Source of the DNA: Myxococcales bacterium
Lineage (GTDB): Bacteria; Myxococcota_A; Polyangia; Polyangiales; Ga0077539
Length of the DNA stretch: 64,000 nt
Assembly (NCBI GenBank): GCA_016793325.1
Contig: JAEUKI010000052.1
Location: 186,001-250,000 of the forward strand
Direction: 5' to 3'
Every line of letters begins with the position of its first letter. Positions within the stretch are counted from its first letter, which is position 1. Under the pieces are notes generated by a model, which saw only the letters and a program-made list of their open reading frames with translations, searched no databases and was not told where the DNA came from. Shown one piece after another: positions 27,201 to 34,013 of this stretch. The position numbers and the translations under genes are program-made.

Positions 27201-28170
27201 TGTCGCGCTTCTTGCCGTTCTTCTTCGAGCGCTTCTTCGACTCGGGGGCATCGTCCACGCTCGATGGTTCTGCCTGCGTTTTTTCAGCAGATTCGTCGGT
27301 CGAGACCGCGGGCTCGGCGCGCTTCGCGGCCTCGTCGGCCGCGGCTGTCGGCTCGGGGAGCTTCGCGGGTGACGGAAGCAGGTCGCGCCAGCTCTCGGGC
27401 CACTTTCCGTCGAGAAGCGGCTTGCGAAACACGAAGACGAGCGACGCGAGCACGACGTTGGTGAGCGCCGCGATCGCGTTGGTCCAGCGCAGGCCGACGC
27501 CCGGGAGCAGGATGAATCCCGCGGTGAGCGTCCCGGCGACGGCGCCGAACGTGTTGACCGCGTAGAGCGCTCCGACGCGCTGTCCGAGCTCGCCGCCGCG
27601 ACGCACGAAGTGCCGCGTGAGCAGCGGGAGCGTCGCGCCCATGAGAACCGTCGGCGGGAGCAGCACCAGCGCCACCACGACGAAGCGCAGCAGCGTGAAC
27701 ACGTCGAAGCGGTTGCCCGCGTTGATCGAGATCCATCGGCCGATCGGCGGGTACACCGTGTCGACGATGAAGGGCACCGCGAGCGCGAACAGCCCGACGA
27801 ACGCCTCCATCACCGCGTACGTGAGCAGCGGAAATTTCAGGCGATCCGCGCGTTTTCCGATCACGTACGACCCGAGCGCGAGGCCTCCCATGAAGGCGCT
27901 CAACACCGTCGAGATCGCAGGCGTGCTCGCGCCGAACACGAGCGTGAGCTTCCTCGTCCAGATCACTTCGAACACGAGGCTCGAGGCGCCCGACAAGAAG
28001 AAGCACACGAACGGGACGAGCCACTCCGCCAACGACGGCGACACCGCCGCGCCGTCACCGCCATCGCCGCCCTCGTCAGCGTCGCCCTTCACGGCGGCCG
28101 ACTCGGATTTGGCACGAACAGAACCGACAGAACCCACGCTGGACACTCCACGGAGCCGCCGTTGGAACAC
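24235..28170 (-). CDS. Fused multi-TM and spermidine-synthase-like protein
   Basis: A 1311-residue inner-membrane protein. Two related membrane blocks are visible, each starting with a version of SGxxxLxxExxxxRxLxxVxG: SGASSLVFEVIWTRKLTLVFG near residue 58 and SGFAALSYEVILSRALDMVIG near 385. Each ends with an MGATxPL plus GxxY-xNT-G segment. A charged, low-complexity linker (about 270-370) separates them. Then comes a spermidine-synthase-like Rossmann domain (VSIVGWGSGVTVGTVL near 778; VVISEPSNPWITG near 868). The C-terminal 250 residues are helical and TPR-like. Polyamine synthesis is not proven: this fused family is broad and its substrates mostly unknown. The start is GTG at 28170; a TATAGC on the minus strand (28202-28197) could be its -10. 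Confidence 0.88.
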   Translation of the reverse strand: MFQRRLRGVSSVGSVGSVRAKSESAAVKGDADEGGDGGDGAAVSPSLAEWLVPFVCFFLSGASSLVFEVIWTRKLTLVFGASTPAISTVLSAFMGGLALGSYVIGKRADRLKFPLLTYAVMEAFVGLFALAVPFIVDTVYPPIGRWISINAGNRFDVFTLLRFVVVALVLLPPTVLMGATLPLLTRHFVRRGGELGQRVGALYAVNTFGAVAGTLTAGFILLPGVGLRWTNAIAALTNVVLASLVFVFRKPLLDGKWPESWRDLLPSPAKLPEPTAAADEAAKRAEPAVSTDESAEKTQAEPSSVDDAPESKKRSKKNGKKRDKGARDETASTKATDANDREPERERTSDEPPEKQDKDVIDEPATRALRVATLIAAAGSGFAALSYEVILSRALDMVIGSSVYSFTIILSAFLVGIGGGSALAGAVLKAKPKITQAAAVAIAFVAVALLQLAVYGTRVSMMIFVATSIVATLGLAIAGTYRKPTLALGTVQLLIAVGAVCVYYFQDKIPQMFLYLAMVATDSCGRGSDLKFSNDIGTVQFVSFFTALATALPPTLGMGATFPLAVRAFARQGDEVGGDTGRVYSMNTIGSILGSFLTGFFIMPAVGLETAFYVAVAVNLAIALYLLLASPGEEPVKYVIVPVAAILLAIAATGVVIGREGRLARSHGRFTVFPKPWNQERMTLGVFRLSLADSMIRRENNQCFENRESDRERGLDDGNPIYYRDGVTTTVTVERWTTGTTSHLALKNNGKVDASNGDDMPTQVLVGAIPLLAHPRGPQDLDVSIVGWGSGVTVGTVLQWPVRRVDVIELERATLDASRYFSSVNHLEYPLRDFPYVRAPRLTVINNDGRNFLATTPRKYDVVISEPSNPWITGVSNLFTVDHFRAASQSLAPDGIFVQWVQLYELSPDNIRTIYRTIAEVFPHVRVFSADAFSSDTVVLASFRPITLDVPRIQRFIDASERGRTALAPARIDRAEDLIARTLFGSREEVLRYAQYEERLEEGRWTRKMFSTNHDECPASTCRRVPAPLNTDDNARIEFAAPRDLIGYDAFAGYVETLYDDRWPYGRVIDDIVLSTEPVERARSLGRIATAMLANGRPDRVLNVLERATNVLGTRPAPPELERASDLWTALTTEREPALRLDSARAAPDLSAEGERELLAAFERATEQMRQGSFRTALSTLDGLPSQVRDHAGPSVRLLRGYLLYKVSLQPGAVQQFSQAAEYLERLAREELPWATQHTEVLFFIARARFHGGDFALAVAAMSRWIDLVAQAPAREHEREPLADDPERPEPPAQPLAITDEPGESDKDLRR

Positions 28171-28225
28171 ATCTCCCGCGCAGCGCCGCGCCCGTTGCTA
28201 TACCCCCGTCGCGGCTTTCGTCCCA

Positions 28226-28231
28226 TACCCT
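28226..28231 (+). promoter_or_regulatory. Possible -10 element of the TPR gene at 28255
   Basis: TACCCT, 23 bases before the ATG, follows the TAnnnT pattern seen ahead of other genes here. The same short divergent gap also serves the fused spermidine-synthase-like gene. Confidence 0.3.
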
Positions 28232-28254
28232 CCGTCCGTCCGTGACTGTCACCG

Positions 28255-28923
28255 ATGCGGGCCGATCGGCGATCGGTGCTACGGTCTGTGCGACCCGTGC
28301 GTCCCGCGATCGCGGCTTCGATTCTCTGCGTTTCGCTCTGTGGTTACGCGTCCAGCGCGACCGCACAGAGCAGCGGGGACGTGAGGGCGCTCGCGCGAAC
28401 CGTGGCCGCGGGCTACCTCGATCGCGCTCGGACCGCCGAGCGAGACGGTCGCCCGATCGCCGCCGAGGGGCTCTTCACGCGCGCCGTCGACGCCGATCGG
28501 AGCTTCCTCGACGCGTACCTCGGCCTCGCGCGGGTGCTCGTCGCCCGCGGTCGAACCGCCGAGGCCGCGAGGATCTTGGAGCTCGCGTCGCTCCACGCGC
28601 TCTCGAACGACGATGACACGGCCCGTTGGGCGAGGGCGATGGCCGAGATGGGCGCGATCGACGCGGCCATCGCGAGCATCGAGCACCGAGGACACACCGC
28701 GCGCGCCCAGCGCCTCGCCGCCGAGCTCTGCGCAGCTGCGTCGCGATTGCCCGAAGCGCTCGCGCACGCGCGGCGATCGCTCGAGCTCACCGCGGGGGAC
28801 CCCGACGCCGAGCGCGACGCCAGGAGGCTCGTTCGAGCGCTCGCGCTGCTCGTGGGCGAGGGCGACCCGGTGCGCTACCCCGGCGCGGGCGCGTCTGCGT
28901 TTCGTCGGTTGCTGGCGCGGTAG
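28255..28923 (+). CDS. Exported TPR-repeat protein
   Basis: 222 residues with an Arg-rich N-terminus, a signal-like segment (AIAASILCVSLCGYASSATA, about residues 19-38), then TPR-like helical pairs with the spacing A-x-Y-L-x-x-A and F-x-R-A (YLDRARTAERDGRPIAAEG, FLDAYLGLARVLVARGR). It probably acts as a periplasmic binding scaffold; no enzyme motif. It is divergent from the fused membrane/synthase-like gene and convergent with the MYXO-CTERM protein gene (24 bp). The ATG at 28255 is the first start that keeps the signal peptide. Confidence 0.72.
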   Translation: MRADRRSVLRSVRPVRPAIAASILCVSLCGYASSATAQSSGDVRALARTVAAGYLDRARTAERDGRPIAAEGLFTRAVDADRSFLDAYLGLARVLVARGRTAEAARILELASLHALSNDDDTARWARAMAEMGAIDAAIASIEHRGHTARAQRLAAELCAAASRLPEALAHARRSLELTAGDPDAERDARRLVRALALLVGEGDPVRYPGAGASAFRRLLAR

Positions 28924-28947
28924 ATCGCGCCGCGAGCGACGCTCGCG

Positions 28948-30909
28948 TCAGCCGGTCTTGCGACGGCGAGCGCGGGCGGTGAGGGCCGCGGCGATCGCGC
29001 TCAGCGCGAGGAGCGCGAGCGGATTCGATTTACTGTGCGTAGAATCAACGGTGCGGCACCCGCACGCGCCGGTCATCGTGCCCGGGTCCATGATGTTGGA
29101 TCCGTCGCTCGCTCGACCGTCGCGCGCGCTTCCGTCCATCGTGCTGACGCCGCTGTCCATGGCGCTCACGCCCGAGTCCATCGCGCCGCCGTCGGTCGCG
29201 GGCGGCTCGGGCCTCGGTCGCGCGACGCACTCGCCGTTGCGGCACTCTTGTCCGCTCGGGCACGAGATGCCCGAGCAGCGATCGACGACGCACGCGCGCG
29301 CCATCGGGTCGCACACTTGTCCGACCGGGCACACGACGCCGTCGCAGAACGACGTGAGGCACCGCGCTTCTTCGGTGCGGCAGTCCCTGAGCTCCGCGGC
29401 GCACGGGAGCGCTTCGCAGCCCGGCGCTTCGCAGCGGCCCGAGGTTCGATTGCAGTTCTGCCCTGCGGGGCATCCCGTGCACGAGCAGTTCGCGACGCAG
29501 CGGCCGTCGCGGCAGTGCTGGTTCATCGGGCACGTCACGCCCGTGCACGCGTCGAGGCACGTCCCGCCGATGCACGATTGTCCGACGGGGCACCGCGCGT
29601 TTTGGCACGGCGTCTGGCAGCCCATCGGCCCGCACACTTGTCCGGGCGGGCACGCCGTCGTGCATCGATCGGGCACGCAGTACGCACCGTTGGGGACGCC
29701 TCCCGTTCGACACACGAAACCATCCGCGCACGCGCCTTCGATGCACCCTGGGGTGCACAGTCCATCGAAGCAGCCCGTGCCCGCCGGGCACGTCGTCATG
29801 CGACCGTCGCAGTTGAGGTCGCGCGTCGAGCGGCAGTCCTCCGTGGCGCCTGGGTTGATCGCGGGATCGGTGTCGTTGCAGTCCGTTCCGCCGCACGCTG
29901 CGTCGCGAAAGCCGTCCATGTCGCGGTCGGGACAGATCGCGGTGCCGTCTTCGTTGAGGCCCGCGACCGCGTCGAACTCGTCTTCGGACGAGTGAAACGC
30001 GCAGCGAGCGTCGGGGTTTCCGTAGTTTCCCGGGAGCACTGCGACGTAGCGAAACGTGATGCCGCAGGGCAGGGCCCACACGGTGGCGATCGAGTCGGCG
30101 ACCGCTTCGACGCCGGGGCCTCCGCGCAGCGCGGGGTTGCGCACGGGGCGCGTCCCCAAGTCCGCGACGGTGCCCGTTGATTGGTAGTCGTCGGTCCAGC
30201 CGCGGAGAAATCCGCGGACGAGTACCGCGCGATTCCACTTGGTGGGGTCGGGGTTCGCGCCCTCTGCGACGATCATCCGCGAGTCGGGGTTGTTCGTGAG
30301 GTACACGCTGTACTCGAACGCCTCGAGGCACGAGTCGGTCACGTGATCGGTGATCGGAAAGATCACCACGCGGTTCGCGTCGCCCTGCAAATCGAAGACG
30401 ACGCTCCCGGTCCACGGTTGGTCGTAGCCGCAGTTCGCGCGGTTGCCACCACAGGCGTCTTGATCGGTGACCATCGTGCCCGAGGGGTATCGGCGCGTGG
30501 TCTGCGACCAGTTCCAATCGAGGCCCGAGACGTTGGCGGCGGACGTCGCTGCGTCCTGCGTGCTGCACGAGTACGCCGTGTACTGCCGCGGATCGGTGCC
30601 GCCTCCCGGGTTGAAGCGCGAGGTGCCTGTGCACCCGTTCCAATCGCTGCGCGCGATGATCGGCTGCGCGAACGTGAGCTGCGGCGCGAAGCGCGGCGGC
30701 ACGTCGCTCGTTTGAAACACGTCGTCGATGATGCGCGACGGGTCTCGCATGCCACCGCCGCCCATGGGCCGACCGCCCACCGCGTCGAGGCACGCTTCGA
30801 AGTACGGAACGCCCGTGCACGTTTGCGCAGAGGCCGAGTTCGCCCCGAGGATCGAAGCGAGCGCCGCGCCGAGAGCGAGCGCGCGTCGAGAAGACATCGA
30901 TGCTGGCAT
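28948..30909 (-). CDS. Secreted Cys-rich protein with MYXO-CTERM-type anchor
   Basis: A 653-residue surface protein. It has a signal peptide (ALALGAALASILGANSASA), then an all-beta N-terminal region of about 300 residues. A MopE/thrombospondin-like metal-binding stretch follows (CPDRDMDGFRDAACGGTDCN, then DLNCDGRMT). After that come at least seven short Cys repeats with C-P-x-G-Q-x-C spacing (CPPGQVCGPMGCQ, CPVGQSCIGGTCL, CPMNQHCRDGRCV). The C-terminus is a MYXO-CTERM-like tripartite signal: GACGCR, a hydrophobic helix (ALLALSAIAAALTA) and RARRRK. Such proteins are anchored at the myxobacterial surface by a dedicated sorting system. The ligand is unknown. Confidence 0.85.
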   Translation of the reverse strand: MPASMSSRRALALGAALASILGANSASAQTCTGVPYFEACLDAVGGRPMGGGGMRDPSRIIDDVFQTSDVPPRFAPQLTFAQPIIARSDWNGCTGTSRFNPGGGTDPRQYTAYSCSTQDAATSAANVSGLDWNWSQTTRRYPSGTMVTDQDACGGNRANCGYDQPWTGSVVFDLQGDANRVVIFPITDHVTDSCLEAFEYSVYLTNNPDSRMIVAEGANPDPTKWNRAVLVRGFLRGWTDDYQSTGTVADLGTRPVRNPALRGGPGVEAVADSIATVWALPCGITFRYVAVLPGNYGNPDARCAFHSSEDEFDAVAGLNEDGTAICPDRDMDGFRDAACGGTDCNDTDPAINPGATEDCRSTRDLNCDGRMTTCPAGTGCFDGLCTPGCIEGACADGFVCRTGGVPNGAYCVPDRCTTACPPGQVCGPMGCQTPCQNARCPVGQSCIGGTCLDACTGVTCPMNQHCRDGRCVANCSCTGCPAGQNCNRTSGRCEAPGCEALPCAAELRDCRTEEARCLTSFCDGVVCPVGQVCDPMARACVVDRCSGISCPSGQECRNGECVARPRPEPPATDGGAMDSGVSAMDSGVSTMDGSARDGRASDGSNIMDPGTMTGACGCRTVDSTHSKSNPLALLALSAIAAALTARARRRKTG

Positions 30910-30915
30910 GCGTCG

Positions 30916-30921
30916 ATCCTA
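30916..30921 (-). promoter_or_regulatory. Possible -10 element, leaderless transcript of the MYXO-CTERM gene
   Basis: On the minus strand TAGGAT (5 of 6 to TATAAT apart from the central GG) ends six bases before the ATG at 30909. This is the same geometry as TATACT before the S41 protease gene. Confidence 0.35.
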
Positions 30922-31066
30922 TCAGCGCGCGCCGCGCTCGTGCGTCCGTGGATGTACCAAGAGCGTTGGATTGGTTTGCACACCCGCGCGCCTCGGGGCG
31001 CCGCCACGCGCCCGTCGCATGCGTGTCGCGCGAGTGTGATAGGGTCCGCGCCCGTTTCGAGACCCT

Positions 31067-32380
31067 ATGCGCAAACCTGTTGAAATCGCACCGCCCAGCG
31101 GAAAGCTCGGCGTCCTTCTCCCCGGCATGGGCGCCGTCGCCACGACCTTCGTCGCGGGCGTCGAGCTCATCCGTCGCGGACTCTCCAAGCCCGTCGGCTC
31201 GCTGACGCAGCTCGCCACGATCCGCCTCGGAAAGCGCACCGACGGACGCTCGCCGAAGATCGCGGACTTCGTTCCGCTCGCGAGCCTCGCGGACATCGAG
31301 TTCGGCGGGTGGGATCTCTTCCCCGACAACGCCTACGAGGCCGCGAGCGAAGCGGGCGTGCTCAGCAAGGAGCACCTCGCCGAAGTCCGCCCGTTTCTCG
31401 AGGGAATTCAGCCGATGCCCGCGGTCTTCGACCCCGGGTACGTCAAGCGATTGATGGGCCCTCACGTGAAGAAGGGCGCCTCCAAGATGGACCTCGCCGA
31501 GCAGCTCATCGAGGACATCCACCGCTTCAAACGCGAGAAGAACGTCGAGCGCTGCGTCGCGATCTGGTGCGGCTCGACCGAGGTCTACCGCGAGCCCACG
31601 GACACCCACGCCTCGCTCGCCAGCTTCGAGAAGGGCCTCCGCGAGTCGTCCGACGACATCGCCCCGAGCGCCATCTACGCGTACGCGTGCCTCAAGGCTG
31701 GCGTGCCTTACGCGAACGGCGCGCCCAATTTGTCCGTGGATTTTCCCGCGATCCACGAGCTCGCGCGCGAGCGTCAGCTCCCGATCGCAGGCAAAGACTT
31801 CAAGACCGGGCAGACCTGGATGAAGACCATCATCGCGCCGGGCCTCAAGGCGCGAATGCTCGGCCTCGAAGGCTGGTACAGCACCAACATCCTCGGAAAC
31901 CGCGACGGTGAGGTGCTCGACGACCCCGAGAGCTTCAAGGCCAAAGAGGTCACCAAGCTCGGCGCGCTCGAGTACATCCTGCAGCCCAAGCTCTACCCCG
32001 AGCTCTACGAGGGCTTTCACCACGTCGTTCGCATCAACTACTACCCGCCGCGCGGCGACAACAAAGAGGGCTGGGACAACCTCGACATCTTCGGGTGGCT
32101 CGGATACCCGATGCAAATCAAGGTTGATTTCTTGTGCCGTGATTCGATCCTCGCGGCGCCGATCGTCCTCGACCTCGCGCTCTTCCTCGACCTCGCGCAG
32201 CGCTCGGGGATGCACGGGATCCAAGAGTGGCTCTCGTTTTATTTCAAGAGCCCCATGACGGCGCCGGGGCTCTACCCCGAGCACGACCTGTTCATTCAGC
32301 TCATCAAGCTGAAGAACACCCTGCGCTGGATGCGCGGCGAAGAGCTCATCACCCACCTCGGCATCGAGTACTACGATTGA
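31067..32380 (+). CDS. ino1: Inositol-3-phosphate synthase
   Basis: Converts glucose 6-phosphate to 1L-myo-inositol 1-phosphate with NAD; cytoplasmic. The 437-residue protein has the NAD-binding Gly-rich segment (GVLLPGMGAVATTFVAG, about residues 14-30) and the conserved core phrases NGAPNLSVDFP, IAGKDFKTGQTWMKT, STNILGNRDG and SFKAKEVTK. Its sequence is of the bacterial/archaeal-like type. A TAGGGT (31040-31045) is a possible -10. Two sister methyltransferase genes follow at 7 and 0 bp, so the three are probably one operon, perhaps making an inositol-based lipid or a methylated inositol. The enzyme call is firm; the pathway end is inferred. Confidence 0.94.
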   Translation: MRKPVEIAPPSGKLGVLLPGMGAVATTFVAGVELIRRGLSKPVGSLTQLATIRLGKRTDGRSPKIADFVPLASLADIEFGGWDLFPDNAYEAASEAGVLSKEHLAEVRPFLEGIQPMPAVFDPGYVKRLMGPHVKKGASKMDLAEQLIEDIHRFKREKNVERCVAIWCGSTEVYREPTDTHASLASFEKGLRESSDDIAPSAIYAYACLKAGVPYANGAPNLSVDFPAIHELARERQLPIAGKDFKTGQTWMKTIIAPGLKARMLGLEGWYSTNILGNRDGEVLDDPESFKAKEVTKLGALEYILQPKLYPELYEGFHHVVRINYYPPRGDNKEGWDNLDIFGWLGYPMQIKVDFLCRDSILAAPIVLDLALFLDLAQRSGMHGIQEWLSFYFKSPMTAPGLYPEHDLFIQLIKLKNTLRWMRGEELITHLGIEYYD

Positions 32381-32387
32381 GCGTTCG

Positions 32388-33227
32388 ATGAGCGAGCGTG
32401 CATTCGTTCCACGCGCGAGCGACCCGAGAGATCAGGCGTTTCTTGATTACTGGGGACGCGTGATCGACTGGAGCGACCCGGCCGCGGACAAGTGGCTCGC
32501 GCACTTCGAGCAGCGCGTCACAGAGTGCCGCAAGGTCGCCGACGCCATCGCGCGACACCGTCCGCTCGAGGGCGCGAGGGCGCTCGACGTGGGCTGCCAA
32601 ACGGGCGCGCTCGCGTGCGTGATGGCCGAGCGCGGCGCGGTCGTGACAGGAGTCGAACCCGAAGACTGGGTGCTCGAAGCGGGGCGATTGCGGGCCAAAG
32701 GGTGGGGCGTCGCGGCGACGTTTCAGACCGCCACGGGCGAGTCGCTCCCGTTCGCGTCGGGCTCGTTCGACGTCGTCACCTTCGTCGACGTGATCGAGCA
32801 CTGCCGCGACGCAGACGCGTGCTTGCGCGAGATCGCGCGCGTGCTCGCGCCCGGCGGGGTCGCGTACGTCTACGGGCCCAATCGATTCTCGCCCCACTGG
32901 TTGAAGAGCGATCCGCACTACGGTCTCGCGTTGGCGAGCGTCCTTCCAAACGAGCTCGGCCGTCGCTACGTCGAGTGGCGGCGAGGCAAGAAGGGCTACG
33001 ACGTCGGCGTGTTTCCCGTGGGAAATCACGTCGCAAACGTCCTCTCGCGCGCGGGGCTCGAGCTCGTCGACTCGCCGGTCCACCGCGCGAAGCGGCGCGC
33101 GACGGGCACGCTCGGGGCCAACGCGTCGCGCATCGAGCCGCTCGTGCGCGCCTGGGGCCAAGCGCGATTGCTCACCGACGCGCTCTTTACGCTGGTCGCC
33201 GTCAAGCCAGGGTCGGAGCGCGCGTAG
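32388..33227 (+). CDS. Class I SAM methyltransferase, first of a pair
   Basis: A 279-residue UbiG-like methyltransferase. SAM motif I is ALDVGCQTGALA (about residue 65), the acidic end of strand 2 is in GVEPED, and the post-motif phrase is FVDVIEHCRDAD. The acceptor-side sequence GPNRFSPHWLKSDPHYG is shared almost word for word with the next gene, so the two are duplicates. The acceptor is unknown. It sits 7 bp after ino1 and directly abuts the next gene, consistent with one transcript. Candidate substrates are an inositol derivative or a lipid headgroup, by context only. Confidence 0.85.
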   Translation: MSERAFVPRASDPRDQAFLDYWGRVIDWSDPAADKWLAHFEQRVTECRKVADAIARHRPLEGARALDVGCQTGALACVMAERGAVVTGVEPEDWVLEAGRLRAKGWGVAATFQTATGESLPFASGSFDVVTFVDVIEHCRDADACLREIARVLAPGGVAYVYGPNRFSPHWLKSDPHYGLALASVLPNELGRRYVEWRRGKKGYDVGVFPVGNHVANVLSRAGLELVDSPVHRAKRRATGTLGANASRIEPLVRAWGQARLLTDALFTLVAVKPGSERA

Positions 33228-33992
33228 ATGACCGCCTTCGACCCCGAGCGCGAGTTCGTCGAGTATTGGGAGAAGCACCTCGCGGATCCGCGCGACCCGC
33301 AGCTCGACCGCTGGCGCGCGCTCGAGCGCACGCAGGTCGCCCGCGCGCGAGAGAAATACCGCACGGACATCGAGCGATTCGCGTCTCTCGAAGGGCGTCG
33401 AGCGCTCGACGTCGGCTGCCAGTGCGGCGCGCTCGCGGTCGCCCTGGCCGAGCGCGGCGCGCTCGTGACGGGCCTCGACGTCGAAGCGTCCCTGCTCGAG
33501 GGCGCGCGGGCGAGGGCGAGGGGCTACGGCGTGACGGCTACGTTCGTCAAAGGCGTGGCCGAGGCGCTCCCCTTCGACGACCGCTCGTTCGACCTCGTCA
33601 CGATGGTGGACGTCATCGAGCACGTCGAAGACAGCGACCGCGCCATCGCCGAGTGCGCCCGCGTCCTCGCGCCCGGCGGAACGCTCTATCTCCAAGGCCC
33701 CAACCGCCTCTCGCCCCGCTGGTTTCGAAGCGACCCACATTATCAAATGTTCGCGATCAGCGTGCTGCCTCCCGCGCTCGGTCGCTTCTACGTCACGCGC
33801 GTGCGGGGACGGCCGCGGTACGACGTCGGGACATTTCCTGTCGGGCTCTCGACCCGGCGAACGCTCGAACGACTCGGGCTCACATTGGCGTCGGGCCCTG
33901 GGTTTCCTGCGAAATCGCCGATGGACTGGCTGCGCTCGTGGGTCGGGCTCACGGTCGATTCGATGTTCACGCTCGTCGCGCACAAGCGCTGA
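33228..33992 (+). CDS. Class I SAM methyltransferase, second of a pair
   Basis: 254 residues, a close paralog of the previous gene. SAM motif I is ALDVGCQCGALAVALAE (about residue 56), with GLDVEAS for strand 2, MVDVIEHVEDSDR, and the shared GPNRLSPRWFRSDPHY. The ATG follows the previous stop with no gap. It is shorter at the N-terminus than its sister. Having both copies side by side suggests two successive or alternative methylations of related acceptors. No acceptor can be named from sequence. Confidence 0.85.
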   Translation: MTAFDPEREFVEYWEKHLADPRDPQLDRWRALERTQVARAREKYRTDIERFASLEGRRALDVGCQCGALAVALAERGALVTGLDVEASLLEGARARARGYGVTATFVKGVAEALPFDDRSFDLVTMVDVIEHVEDSDRAIAECARVLAPGGTLYLQGPNRLSPRWFRSDPHYQMFAISVLPPALGRFYVTRVRGRPRYDVGTFPVGLSTRRTLERLGLTLASGPGFPAKSPMDWLRSWVGLTVDSMFTLVAHKR

Positions 33993-33997
33993 GCAGG

Positions 33998-34003
33998 TAC
34001 CCT
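33998..34003 (+). promoter_or_regulatory. Possible -10 element of the LRR gene
   Basis: TACCCT, 10 bases before the ATG at 34014, matches the TAnnnT-plus-short-leader pattern seen elsewhere in the window. It would let the LRR gene be transcribed separately from the ino1 group. Confidence 0.3.
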
Positions 34004-34013
34004 CGCTCGCGTC

